Of a stretch of DNA of 64,000 bases, positions 12,101-24,190 are shown in pieces; positions within the stretch are counted from its first letter, which is position 1, and each line of letters begins with the position of its first letter. The DNA is from Phellopilus nigrolimitatus (taxonomy: Eukaryota; Basidiomycota; Agaricomycetes; Hymenochaetales; Hymenochaetaceae), in contig JAJOHG010000121.1 of NCBI GenBank assembly GCA_021029095.1, positions 1 to 64,000 of the forward strand, in the 5' to 3' direction. A program made the position numbers and the translations under genes. A model generated the notes under the pieces. That model saw nothing but the letters and a program-made list of their open reading frames with translations. It ran no database searches and had not been told where the DNA came from.

Positions 12101-13270
12101 AAATGCCGATTTTTCAATCTTGAATTGGGAGTACGCAATGATAAATGAAGGAAAGGGACGTACAGCTGTAGATGACGGTAATGGCCATGAGTTTACCAGT
12201 GCCGCTGCGAATAGCGCCCATGAGGTCGATGCCGGCCTTGAGGAGTGCGAGCGCTTCGTCGGCGCGCCCCGCGCCCGATTCCCGTCTATACGCCATGAAC
12301 CAGATCTCAGTAAAAAAAGAAAAAACACATGCAGACAACCGCCATGCGATGTCATGAGTGCAGGCTTGTCCCCAATCGCAAGCGAATCTCTTCCACCAAG
12401 TACAGCGTCCGAGTGCGAGCGAGAGAGCGATCGTTCTGAACGTATCTTGCGCAGCAGGTTAGACGCTGCTCACGCGCTATGCGTTGGGTACGCAGGTAGA
12501 AGGAGTGGCTCAACGTGCTACCGGGGGTCACGTAACTTAGCCTTTTGCTGCGAGCCAGGACTTGAGGATGCACGAAACGACTCCAAATGGGCACTGATCC
12601 ATGTCCACGAGCAATTTCGTGTCTTGCGCACGCGGTGACGCTTACATGACAGCGGGTCCGAGAGCCTGCTGGCTGTGTCATTGCGGTGTGCGCGCAAGCG
12701 TGGATTCGAGCGCTGCAGCGTTCATTGGTCCTTGTTGGCGTTCGACAGCTTTCACAACGTACGTTTGATTCCGGGAGCTCCCCTGCTTTCATCTCCCTAG
12801 TAGCTACTTCGCCAGAGCGAAACAGCCTCGATCGAGAGGCATGATGCCACGCAATCGAAATCACCGAGCCTGTAATCTCTAGACCTAGATAGATGGTTTA
12901 TAAATTAGTATATAGCAAACGTGAAGAAAGCCAAAAAAGCCTTACAATTGACAACGGAGACGGCGGACGAGGTGTCGAAAAACGCGACATCGCCAGCCGA
13001 GGGCGATGACGTGCATCCTAAACCCGCCGTACAGGCAGGCCTGGATAGAAAAGGACACGCCGGCGCAGAGTAACGGCGCCGACGCATCCTATGCAACTTC
13101 GCGCACAACCTGGCGGGCAGGCGCGAGCGGAGAGGAGGATCGTGACGAGCGGACGTGCGTTCGGGTACTGAAGCATTCGTTAGTGCCGCGCTTGCGTTGA
13201 ACCGCCTTCACCGCGTACTTAAGTAACCCTCTCGCCCTTCAGCTACGTCCAGCACCTCCAACGAGTCGAC
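9111..13270. other. Long stretch without a recognisable gene
   Basis: Many short frames on both strands, none with a family motif I can name, apart from the RNase III-like relic at 11440-11560. Pyrimidine-rich and A-rich tracts occur near 9270-9420 and 10560-10630. It is probably decayed sequence. Confidence 0.4.
11440..11560 (+). pseudogene. Second, more decayed copy of the 4.8 kb RNase III-like relic
   Basis: The DNA around 11440-11545 resembles 4790-4870 (shared blocks such as GAGCGGGCATGC, CCCGTGGG and a CCCAAGCTCCTCGGCAACATTGTG-like segment). The translation VPKLLGNIV corresponds to APKFLSDIV at 4.8 kb. The similarity fades on both sides. Confidence 0.35.
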
Positions 13271-14640
13271 GTGCACCGCCGTCTTCGAGCTGTGCCGAAT
13301 AGCGATCAATTCAACTTGGGCGATCAACTTCATAATTCTACTCTTTCTCGCTCAGCACGGCGGCGCGACCCAGCAGCTTGTCCAGCGTCGACCGCTTCCT
13401 CTACTAGGCCGTCCTCAGCGCCATACTCTAAGCTGACGACCCCCACCACGCCCTTTGCGACATGCGGCACTTTGAGAAGGCGTACCCGCCACCTCGTCGG
13501 CATTGTTAGAGTCCCACCCACAACCGTCGACCGCCTACACGTACACTTCCGTGTGCTCGGAACGAATGCTGATGCTACTCGGAGGGTGGACGCGCGATCG
13601 CGAGGATGAGCTCTGTCGTGCACGAGCGACATCCGCAGCGCCGGCGGATGCGGACAAGGTGCAGGAAGTGGGAGGCACGCAGGGCATCGGCGGCGTCGGC
13701 TGCTCTTCTTGCGCCCCTGGATCTCGAGAAACGCGCGCGCGAAAATTGGCTCGGTGAGCTTGCCGGAATCCTAATGTGTTTTTTCGGTGCTGACAATGCT
13801 TTTTTTATTTTTCAAATCGAGCAGCTCGCAGGCCGGTCTACTGGATCTCTCAACTGTACTCAGAATGCTTAGACAAAGCGTGCTGTTTCGTGGACCTCAA
13901 GCCGTACACCGTGCTCGAGGACGCCGAGCTGAGCGCGCTCGACGCATGTTTTCGTACGTCTTTTCTCGCGTTCCTTCTCACCAACCCAATGCCTCACACA
14001 ACACCAACTAAGATACCATGTCCGCGCTGTGCCGCTCAATTAACATGCACAAGTTGCGGACGCATTTCCTCGGTGCGGAGGAACTCTGGGCCGCGCAGGA
14101 GACGGAGTGCGCGATCGCGTATCTCCGCGAGTATACCGCGGCGCTCAGACCCGGTGGTGCGCTCCCAGAGATGGAGGCGGCCCGCAGAAGACCTCGTCCC
14201 TTTTGCCGCAAGAAACTCGTCGGTCTGCAAAGTGCCAAAAGTATGTGTTGGTTTACCTTTCTCTTTGCTGGTGCCGACGGGGCTGATGATGTGTTCTGTT
14301 TTAGAGACGATGCGATACGGTTGTCCATGGCTGCTTCCATTCTGGAGTATGCGGCGCAGCGCGACAAGAACATTCACCTCGTCGGATTACACCTTGTCTG
14401 CATCCACCGCCTCCCCTGTGTGTTCTCTCCTAACATCCTTATAGCCACTTACGCTGAATCTAACCGTCTATACCAGCGGCTCATCGCTCTCATTGCAGCA
14501 CTACCGTGCGCGCACTTTGTCCTCTCGCGCGCGGCGATATTCTCGCTCGCGGCGGGCGACGATTTCACGCTAACACAAGACTCTGCGTCTGAGGTATTCT
14601 TAATCAAGCGACGGTGAATCTTCTTCCTTTTGATGAGCAC
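13271..14640 (+). other. Coding-like region of unknown identity
   Basis: Base composition rises in GC and several long plus-strand frames follow one another. The best is 14018-14617, with AEELWAAQETECAIAYLREY, then RLSMAASILEYAAQRDKN, then a hydrophobic stretch RLIALIAALPCAHFVLSRAAI near the end. Short segments such as GTATGTGTTGG...TTTTAG at 14240-14305 could be an intron. No family was recognised; a BRO1/PalC-type protein was considered but not supported. It may be a degraded multi-exon gene. Confidence 0.3.
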
Positions 14641-15374
14641 TTGTGCGATGCGACGTCTCGTCCACTTTACTCAATGGTCCTGATTCGCTGTCAATACCAT
14701 GCATATTTATCATCTTCTTTGTATTGAAAGCATTTCAGCATCGCCGAATCTTGAATCTTGGATGGATGCTAACTTCCAGCTAATTTGAAAATACCATTTT
14801 CGTCAGCCGAATGTTGCGACCGTCTTCTACATCTTCGCGGATTTGGATATAGTATCTCCCTTGATTTATGTTTAAATGCCGCGACGTCGAATCGTCTAAA
14901 ATATTTTGTTTTATATTTTGTTTTAAATCCTTGTGAGAAACTGCGCAATTTATAACATATACGTATCTCTCTTTCTGCAGCACGCTGAGCCAGTTGTATA
15001 GAAGTCCTCGAAGAGATGTTGTAAACGCGCTAAGAAAATGGGGACGCTGACCCAACCCGAGCGTCGCCGATGCTTGTTCCGAATATCACCCAAGCCTAAT
15101 GCCCAATTCATTTCTGACATACACTTAATATATAGGAAGGGAAGGCTGCAGGGAACAACGAATGCGTCACTTGTTGTCAGTGGCAAACCGGTCTGTTACT
15201 TAGGACATGGATTCCTCTCTTGGATCAGAAGGTCGTCCGCTAGCCTCAATCTCAATTCACATATTATTTCCCCTTCACATTCTAGCATTTTCACGCCCAA
15301 GGGATATGTATGTGTTAGAGCTTGCTTCTACCGGACGCTCATTACGCTTCAGGGACTGCACATTTTTACAAAGG

Positions 15375-18183
15375 TCAGAACAAAATTGGGGGAGCAAGCG
15401 CGATTGACTTACCGGGAGGAATATCCACTTCACCGGGGTCTAAATACCACGCCCCTATAATCGAAAAAAAACCTCATAAATCCAGTATGACCTCAAGGGA
15501 AACAATATGAAGACGTACGGTTCCCGGTCATATGTTTCTCGTTGTGCGTCGATCCATCCCCGAGCCAGTGAAAGCGATTCTGAATCCCGTTAAGACGCTC
15601 ATAATTGTAGTCCTCCCAGCGCGGTCTTTTGAGTGCTTCGATCGCATGAAGAGTCGAGCCTAAGATTAAATTAGCTTATAACCTAGCTTCTATGAAAGGA
15701 AAAAGGCGAATACCTGGCCATAGTCCGATGATGCGACCGTCCGAATTGTCCAACTTATACCATGAGTTGCATTGCTCATTGAAAACAGTCTACTTTAAAA
15801 GTAAGCGATATTCTTGAGGTGGCCATGGGCAACCCACCGTTTTGAAGTAAATCCTGAAACACCTTGGGTCAATTTCGAGTCAAGAGAAAGGCGCAAATAC
15901 GTACGTCGAGATACTCATCGAAATCGGCAACGGCCTCCTTCTTTGGTTCGATACTCTTCAAATGCTCTTTCTGCAACTTCTTTGCAGCCTCGACGATGTA
16001 GTCAACCTGGCGCTCGAGAATGGCGAGCAAAACACCCGTGCCGATAAGCGAGTTCGGTCCACCAGCCATGAACCAGTTCGGAAAGCCGTCGGAGCAGAGT
16101 GACAAGTATGTCTCCGGATGCGGAGTATAGCGATCTGCGAGTGTCTTCCCGCCGCGGCCAACAACGGGAAACGGATATTGATGAGACGTATCAAAGCCTA
16201 TTTTCAAGAGAGATTAGTTGAGAATCGAGCACGATGGTATTCAGCAGTTCTTACCAGTAGCGCAAACGATCACGTCAAGATCGTGGTGAGTTCCGTCAAC
16301 TAGTTCGATTCCCGTCTCCGTGATTTTCTTGATATGCGTCGGAACAAAATCGACCTGCGAACAAGTTACAATCTTGCTTCAGGGGTATAAAAGATACCTA
16401 CGTTATCCTTGCACAATGCCTCGAGGTATCCTGGTCCGGGCGTCACACGTCGGCACGTTACTGAGAAATCAGGCATCACTGGATATAGCGCTTTTGTCAA
16501 TACGTGGACATTCGTAGGCTAGGGATTAATAAGACTCACAATGGTCTGCGATCCATGGCTTTTTGGTCAGGCTTGCACGCATGTATGTCCTGAACGCCTC
16601 TTGCACGGCCTTCTGCATTTCCGAACCTTTGATAGTTAGATAATGCATGGACTGAGAAACAATGAAAAGATCAAAATTCAGGATGAGGAACGCAGTTGCT
16701 AAAAATCACATTGAGCAATGATTCGAGCTCGCGTCTGAAAATTTTGAAGAACGCGGGATCCTTCATCGCTTCCCTGTCCTCTTCAGTGAACGAATCTGAG
16801 GTTTAAATGAACTTTGAGCTGCAATCGCGAAAGAGGAATTAATTATCCTTACAGTTCCTTGTGCCTACTTCGCGCTTCAAAAGCTCAAGCATTTTGTCGT
16901 TAAAAACAGGTGGCGCAAGCCACGCCTTTCCGCGAACGTAGTTATACAGGTGCTTCACAAGAGGCTGGAGAGTAGGCACGATTTGGATCGTCGTCGAGCC
17001 CTGAGGATCCGTCTTGTCAGTTACCTTAGGATGAGACGAAAATACAGAAGGACGCACGACGCCAATTACGCCGACTTTCTTATCACCCCAGTTTGCGACA
17101 CTGCTCTGCCAATGTCCTGACTCGTCCGTCTCCCAGCCTGCCGAATGGACGATCTTCCCCTTGAAGGTACTCAAGCCCTCAATATCCGGCCAGCTCCATC
17201 GACTCAGCGAGCCGATGGCTGTAACAACGAGATCCGCGACGTCCTCAATGACTTCGAACGGCTCGTGGGCGGCTTCGTGTCCTTGCACAGGTCGACGAAT
17301 CTTCAGATGCCACTTGCCACTTTCCTCGTCGTAACGTGCGTGAGAGCTCATGCTGCAGCTTCATGTAACGCATAAGATTGTATTTGTCGACGACGCGCTG
17401 AAGGTAAGCCCGTATTTCAGGCCCAGGAGCATAGAAGGAAGACCATTGCGTCTACATGCAACTAATTAGCACACGAATGAGACAGAGAATAGGTGGACGC
17501 AGAGGTTAGTTACATATTCTTCGAATGTGAGCTGATACTATGAAGATGACGAGGTTTAGCGAGTCCTTCACTGAGTCAAATAGAGACATACCACATGAGA
17601 AGGAACGTCGCAAGCCACACCCTGAGAAACAAAATCCGTTGATTCAAAGTAACGCAACGTCATGAAGAAGTACACTCACGGGATACCTGTTCGAGAACCA
17701 TGTCCCACCCACGCCGGAGTTCTTTTCGTAGATCGTCAAGTCGAGGTTTTTCATTCGCTGCGGGAACCTTAAGATACACATCAGTAGCTGCAATTCCAGA
17801 GAACGAGTTCGCGAAAAGCGAACCTGATTGCAGCTGTAATGCCGCTGAAGCCTGCCCCGATGACGACGACCTTGAAAGGTCTGTCATCGTCGATGCACGA
17901 GTTGCTCAGCTTGAAGCTCTGTGCGTCGCTAGGTTTGCCTAGGTTATGTTGAATTCCCGAAGACATTGGGTGAGATCAGTGCGTCGACGTCGATAGCAGG
18001 CGTTGCCAATGCACCCTGGAAATATATAGAGCTTGCTTGCGCTGATACATCAGTACGTATAATGTCAGCGAGAGGCCACATTGTTGCCTGATTTACAGTA
18101 CCGCCGATCATCGCTTCGAGATGAGGTGTTTCAATCAAAGTTAGGCGTGTTGGCCTCAAAACCTGTTCCGGGGTTACAGACAT
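15375..18183 (-). pseudogene. Flavin-containing (Baeyer-Villiger type) monooxygenase, probably inactive
   Basis: A multi-exon minus-strand gene. The N-terminal part (MSVTPEQVLRP... LADIIRTD) starts at 18183. A second block KVVVIGAGFSGI is the FAD-binding GxGxxG motif, followed by LTIYEKNSGVGGTWFSNRYP and GVACDVPSH, typical of FMO/BVMO enzymes. Later exons include SSFYAPGPEIRAYLQRVVDK, DLVVTAIGSLSRW, GWETD, WIADH, VDFVPTHIKKI, ATG-FDTSHQYPFPVVGRGG, and GGPNSLIGTGVLL, ending near 15375. Two lesions: the junction after NVFG (about 17960) has an acceptor-like CCTAG but no GT donor, so the two frames cannot be spliced, and a one-base shift near 17345 separates KLQHEL from HARYDEESGKWHL. Unless translation starts at 17966 and the second shift is an error, the product is truncated. 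Confidence 0.75.
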
Positions 18184-18668
18184 ATCGGGTAGCTTAGTAA
18201 GCGACTAGCATATACTTGTATCTTTCAATAGAAGCAGCTAGCTCTGACCATCATCATCGTTATGAGCGCTCCATCATTCAGAGCTCGGGATCAAATATCC
18301 TCGCTCGCTTGGCCTTTGTGGCGAGCCCCGCGAGTTCGGCATCACATAAAGTAGTATGCAATCGAAGCTCGGTCCTGTGCAGTGCAACCCGCTTCCCTAG
18401 CTGTATCCATGATCCTCATAATGAGTGCTCTTCTGCTATCCCCGGAGGAAGAAATCGAGACCGTCGAGATCGACTCGACAAGACTTTCGCCCTTGTCGCC
18501 CGAGGTTATTTCCAAGCAGGTGCATGTCTGCTGTCTTAACGGTGTTGTCATTCATGTTGGGTTCATTGGCTTGTTCTGCTAGGCGATTATAAATCTTGGT
18601 CCATAAATTCATTACAGCCATGAGAGGTGACTGAATACAAAATGCTCATGGCGCGGTGAGATACTGCA

Positions 18669-19170
18669 GGCACAATTGGGCACGTCGCGCACGGGAAGTC
18701 GGCAGTGGTGAAGGCTATCTCGGGGGTCATGACCGTGCGCTTCAAGAACGAGCTCGTCCGAAATACCGCCATCAAGCCGGGCTACGCGAAATGCAAAATA
18801 TGTCGATATGTCGTACACCGCTTTTCTCTTCTGCTTTTCCATCTTACGGCGGCAAGAAATAGATATATAAATGTGAGAACAAGGCGTGCCCACGACCGGG
18901 CTACTACCGCTCGTACCGCTCTGACAAGGAGGACCACCCGCCATGCGAGCGCCCCCGGATGCGAGCTGCTTTGGCACGTCTCCTTCGTTGACTGCCTCGG
19001 GCACGACATTCCCATGGCCACTATGCTGAACGGTGTGGGACGGCCGTGCTCCCCGTCATCGCCAGCAACGAGTCGTATCCTCCAACTTCCGAAGATCTCA
19101 CCGCCATGGAGATCATGAAGCCCCAGAGCATCATCCTGCAAAACAGGCTCGACCTGATCAAGAAGTACAG
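18669..19170 (+). pseudogene. Translation initiation factor eIF2 gamma pseudogene fragment
   Basis: The reading gives [10 protein letters not shown] (G1 loop of eIF2-gamma), [28 protein letters not shown], then after an interruption (intron remnant) [20 protein letters not shown] and DHPPCERP, then VDCLGHD (G3, Pro changed to Leu), MATMLNG, and in another frame [20 protein letters not shown] (G4 NKxD changed to NRLD). The order matches the N-terminal GTPase domain. Several frameshifts and a deletion after the zinc knuckle destroy the frame, and the domains after the GTPase are missing. Since eIF2-gamma is essential, an intact gene must be elsewhere. Confidence 0.85.
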
Positions 19171-21538
19171 ACACGCGAGCACTAGAAGAGTATTATCGCA
19201 CATTTGAAAGGTGTGTTTGCGCCTCCTGAGAAAAGAATTCTGTTGCAGAACTGAGGGGTCCATGCATGTATACAGGTTGCGTCGCCCATCGTGCCGTAGC
19301 TCCGTGTTGTTGAGTCGTTCATGGGCGAACAAAACAAAACAAAGCTGGAGAAAGCTGGCCATCGCCGAAGGAGTACCGTAGACAATCTCTAACCATCAGA
19401 CTTTCGACTTGGGGTTGAAGAGTCTGTGCACCTTTGTACCTCACGGGGCGAAAAACTTAAGAGCGTCCAAGAGAGGCTCTGGAGGTTTCATAACGAGGGG
19501 TGGACTGTTTGCGAGCTCTCTCTTTCCCCTTCCCCTTCCTACCGCGCGATTTCTCGCGCTCGCGATCAGACGGGCTGTACGTGACTGGGTACTGTCGCAC
19601 CTCCCCACGGGACGATTGTTGGCGCTGGCGGTCGAACTGCGCGACGCGCGAACCTATGCTGCAAGCTCCGGAACGCTGTATCGTGGCTCTGTGTCGTCCT
19701 CGCTGTCGCTGTTGTGGAACGGGTCGAACGTCCCATCGTGTTCCGCCTCGCAATCAGTGAAAAAGCCTGTATGTGCCAGACGCCAAAGTCACAAGGCCAA
19801 TCCGGATGTATGCATTGCGTTGCTTGCCGTGCGCGGCCTCTTTTCGCCCCTACTTTCAAAAGCATATCAATGGTCGAGAGCTGAGCGCACTCTTTGTCGC
19901 TAGACAACGAAGAGGGCGTGGTCTCGGCGCGTTTGGAGCTGATCTGCAGCTGCGCAGCCAGCGACACGTTTGGGCCGGCAATCATTGAGCCAATGGGCGG
20001 CGCAACGGACATGCACTTGCCCAGGAACGAGCTCCACTCAGATGCGAGCACATAGGCGTGCCGTTACGCCGCGCGTTGAAGTGCAAGAGATGGTATATAT
20101 GTCGCCACTGCGAGAGTCGAAGGGGTACCTGCAGATGATCGCAGTGAGCAGGATTAAAAATCCATAATAAAGTTTGCGAACCTATCGAGATGAAAGCTAC
20201 AAATCTGATCATGCGGCAGGAATACCCGCCTTTCCCTCGGCCGCGTTGTACAGCTTAGTCTCGTCGAGACACGATTCCGAAACACTGGACCAACGGAGCA
20301 CAGACGATTGGAAGAGAATGACCTCTGTCCTCTAAGATACATGAGATTGGCTAGACAGCTACGCATAGCTGCTTTAAGAACGCAAAAGCGGACTGGTTCA
20401 TTCTCAAATTGTGTGGATGTCTTCCAGAAGGCTCTCGGTACACTTCTAGACGATCGTATGTCTATATTTCTGGATGAGCTACAGCAGATCGCGTACCTCG
20501 AATTCTGCGGATTGGCGAAGAAATCATCTTGGAAAGGGCAGAGCATTTTATCGTTAATATTAGGAGCGACCAGGATGGCGGCGGCGTCGAGGTTAGCCTC
20601 TAGACATATGAGTGGGCAAACTCCTTGAATTCTAGAACTCCTTTCCATACGCAACAAAAGAGGTGCTGAAGGCCATTATGCCGAGGTTGCAACGCACAGA
20701 AAAACGCGGCTCCAACCGCCTTGCGTCCTCCATTTTGTCGCCGTGAGCCCTTGATCTCCCTGCGTGCTGCCTGCGCCATCTCGCACTGCATGGAATCGCG
20801 TGACACGTCGATAGCGAAGAATGCACATTTGCTCGGGCGAACAAGGTGGGCGCCCGCTTTCGGTGGAGGTTAGGATGCGTGGTACGATGCTGCGGGGTGA
20901 ATGAGGCACGATGTAGTCGGCGGAGACAGCGATATAGATGCGGTACCCTGCCGAGTTCTGGGCGCTGATGATGGTTGAATCGTATTTGACTGGCAGTGAG
21001 GGTTGTGAGAAATTCGGGCAAGACTAGAACAGCATCTCAGCTTTGAAATCAAAACAAAGAAATTCACACCTCACGCACCTTCAGACTGGTTGGCATCTCC
21101 ACCATGACACTCCCAAGATCTAAACGCACCATGGAGTTCGACAGTGCTCGTAACGTGCTGAGCTGCTGTTTCCGTAGTAAACCACGGGCACATCTTCCCT
21201 GCCATGCCACAGCTCGAAGAACACCTGGATGCTCGCGGTCAGCATGATCTGGCATGGTCTCTGCGCCTTCTGAGAAGTGAGAGGGATGTGCCACGTCTTT
21301 GCCAGGACGAACTGAGGCAAAGAGTTCCCTGGACGTTGTGCAATCAGTCGCACCGACAAGTTGCATGCAAGCGACGCCGCCAGCTCACCTTAGTCGAGAG
21401 TTTGTCGATTGTCAAAAGCGGGACGTGCACGCCCGACAACGTCATTCTTCCCTAGATCTCCTCATTTTCTATGTGGCTTCGATGGGCGTCGGGATACTAG
21501 TCGGAGGCAACGCGAACGCAAGGACCTAAGTACCCGAG
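19171..21538. other. No gene recognised
   Basis: Contains moderate frames on both strands (for example minus 19566-20051, 20154-20657 and 21064-21366) with no family motif I can name. Probably decayed coding DNA. Confidence 0.35.
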
Positions 21539-22640
21539 TATGCCACGTTGAGGATGATGTAAGCATGGCGCCGAAACCTGCGACGACCCCGATGATCACC
21601 TACGAATTCTCAAACTTTTTCTTTTTCTATCGCGCAATGAAGGAGAGCTAGAACACGAACTCTTCGTGTGCACCGTCGATGTGTCCTGTTGTCGGCTCAA
21701 CGAAATGAACACCTCTTTCTGGATCGAGTTCAACGGCGATTGAACCTGTGCGTTCTATTCTGAAACTGCTTCAATGCAACAACCATGATGAGGATTCACG
21801 AAAGACTCGGTTTGCAAACACCAAAACGTACCAGGAGGAGACTTGGGCACGAAGGAGCTACGAAAGTGGAAATATGGGTTTACTCGCACCATACTTTTAA
21901 CTGTCTTCCTTAGCTGTGACTTCTGAACGAAGGTGTCTACAGTCTATTTAGCTTTATTGCTCTACTTGCTGTCAATAGTCCCTCCGATATAACGTATTCT
22001 TTCATCTCAAGTCGATGACAACGCTGTCCAGCACGCAGACAGACTTCGTCATCTGCTGTCGGCTCATCGTGAACCTCCTTTTCGCGTGCCGAATTTCCTT
22101 TATTGCGACCAATCCTCAGACCAGTGGTGGCGCAGCATGCATTATGCTCCTCGAAGACAGCGCACGGGGCTTGAATATTGGAGTACGCCGTGAAGCTCCT
22201 TCTGCGTCTCACTGCGTATTCGAAAAACGTATCATAAGCAAAGCAATACAATTAGTGGACTCTTATGATGGTGTGCGCGTAATTCTGGCGCTAAGTTCGC
22301 GTCGGCGCATATTATACTCAGCGCTAAAGACAGGCGTGCTCGACATTTCCTCGACTACTTAAAGCCGATCGCCCGAACAAGAATGGCATGAGGTCTGCGC
22401 CTGGTTTTCAAAGAAAGATATAAGGGGAGCCTGGAGAGATTTCTCAGATTCTAGAGTGCACTCAGTTGGGCTTATTACAAGCAAGCAAGTAGTTCACTCG
22501 TTAGTCTGTCGTCGAAATTCGGTTTGACTTACTTTCTAGTTTCGATGTCTGACCTTGAATCCACACAACTGGATTCTGTAGAATCAATGATACCTTCGAC
22601 ATATGAGTTTCGGGTCTCGATGATGCTCGATTTAACCTGG
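21539..22640. repeat. Dispersed 1.1 kb repeat, copy 2
   Basis: Collinear partner of 6769-7905 in the same orientation. Compared with copy 1 it has short gaps around 21600-21750. Flanking DNA of the two copies is unrelated, which places the boundaries near 21539 and 22640. Confidence 0.7.
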
Positions 22641-22773
22641 AGGGAGGCGATCTTACACTCGCACAAGAGTGCGTCGAGACGGGCCAGACCTACGCTACGA
22701 ACTCGGTAGAGGCTTGTTTCTTTCCTCTGGTTTTGCTGTGATGTTCTGATTTTTATTTTTGTCCTTCCGCCAG

Positions 22774-23396
22774 ACGTCCAAAGTTTATCGTCCTGGCGTT
22801 CGCATCGGAGAAGTACTCGCAGGTCGCCAACCTCATCGTGTTCGAAGACCACAACTCTCTGCAGTGTGACCCTGTCAAGGTTGAGCATATGCGTATGCAC
22901 TTCGCGTACGAGGGTCCGTTGGCCGAGCGATTCACATGAATCCTTCCTGTTTTTTTCCCCTTTGCACCGAATTGTTGGGGATCGCCCGCCGGAGAGCGCG
23001 AGAGTGTCTGAAATTCCGTGATGTTGCATTTTGTGCTCATCGAGCGCACGACCGAGGGTGCTGACGAGTGCGAAACAAGAGAGTCAAAGGGGCATATGTA
23101 ATGTCTGCGAAGACCCAAATCCGCTGTACATACAGAGGAACTGGGCACGTCGAGGATGCCGTTGGAGCGCACAAAAAAGTTCCTGCAGCCATGCAAACAC
23201 AGAGTAACAGCCGAGTCTTATTTAACTAGATGTACTGTGGTTTCCAGAAATATTGTAAGTACAATGACAAGCCGCCCTTTCCACGCGGCGGTGCTTTTAA
23301 AGCAGACATTACCGGAGCAGACGAAGACGACACTGTCCCAAACGTTCTCGAGCTGAATCTCTCAAACCTGCTCACCACTCTTCACGCTTGCCTATA
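22774..23396 (+). pseudogene. Unidentified coding remnants
   Basis: Two plus-strand blocks look protein-coding by their regular composition: 22774-22939 (FIVLAFASEKYSQVANLIVF then EDHNSLQCDPVKVEHM and HFAYEGPLAERFT) and 23228-23396 (GFQKYCKYNDKPPFPRGGAF then KADITGADEDDTVPNVLELN). Between them is only disrupted sequence. They may be exons of one gene. I do not recognise the family. Confidence 0.35.
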
Positions 23397-23593
23397 GCTG
23401 TACATATGTTCATGTACGGGATGTTAGTTTTCTCGTCGTCTCAATGCAAAGGCAATGCTTAGAATATTCTTCACTGTGCGTACATACATGGATATTTGTA
23501 GTAATTTATGCAGTGGGGATCGCACATGAACATGATAGTGTCTTCCACCTCTTCCAAAACCTAGAACCCCCCAGTACTGGAGTTTACCCCTAC

Positions 23594-24043
23594 CTAAAGA
23601 AACTTATCATCTGTCTTCAGCAACGCTAAAAGTTTAATGACGGTTCCAGACGTATTAGCACTGCCATATTCGAATATTTTTTCTGCATGTGGTCCAAGGC
23701 GGTGATCAATAAGATTGAAATATGTTTTAAGCCACTCCTTTTCTGAGTTCTCTATAGGGAAAACCATAGGTGCCAAATTATCATTGGTTATCTTGATGTC
23801 TTCTCTGTCAATTGGATCGTTGTTGATCTGGACGGCACTTTGGAATTCAGCTGACTCAATGTCGACAAAAATTTGATAAGGTGCGCTGTATGCCTTCAGT
23901 CCTCCAGTCAGCATAGGTACACATGGATAAAGGGTGTGTATGATATCTGATGTGATCAATATTCCCATTCCATTAAAATTTTCTGTGTTGATCCCGAAGA
24001 CAGCATAGATGGACAAAGGCTCGAGTTGTTTTTTGAGTGACAT
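23594..24043 (-). CDS. Unrecognised small-protein family, copy D (149 aa)
   Basis: Function unknown. The coding frame starts at 24043 (MSLKKQLEPLSIYAVFG), directly after a probable 5'-UTR intron (24046-24105) with donor GTGAGTTCT and acceptor TTCAG. Landmarks, in order: SIYAVFG (family VFTG), NGMGILITS, an acidic middle, SAEFQSAVQIN, a KEWL helix with LIDHRLGP, ending GTVIKLLALL. No signal peptide or membrane span is evident; the N-terminus is charged. Upstream lies the TGCAATGTTA plus TATA arrangement shared with the copies at 25.5 and 49.4 kb. The frame is intact, so this is a good candidate for an expressed member. Confidence 0.7.
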   Translation of the reverse strand: MSLKKQLEPLSIYAVFGINTENFNGMGILITSDIIHTLYPCVPMLTGGLKAYSAPYQIFVDIESAEFQSAVQINNDPIDREDIKITNDNLAPMVFPIENSEKEWLKTYFNLIDHRLGPHAEKIFEYGSANTSGTVIKLLALLKTDDKFL

Positions 24044-24163
24044 TCTGAATATCACAATCAAAGCTGTAACACCAAGGGCTGACATCTGCGTCTATAGAAC
24101 TCACCTTAGATCTTTGTGTTTTTTCTTTTTTGTTTGTTCTAGTGACTTGAGATCCTGTGCGAA

Positions 24164-24190
24164 TTTATAGTGATTCGCCGTAACATTGCA
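24164..24190 (-). promoter_or_regulatory. Core promoter of copy D
   Basis: On the minus strand TGCAATGTTA (24190-24181) is followed 11 nt later by TATAAA (24169-24164). About 58 nt after the TATA box is the GTGAGTTCT donor of the leader intron. The same ten-base motif and the same 11 nt spacing occur in front of copies B and E. Confidence 0.65.

Noticed and set aside
13271..14640. Assignment to a PalC/BRO1-type protein
   Set aside because: Only loose helical similarity; no diagnostic motif could be aligned, so the region is left unnamed.
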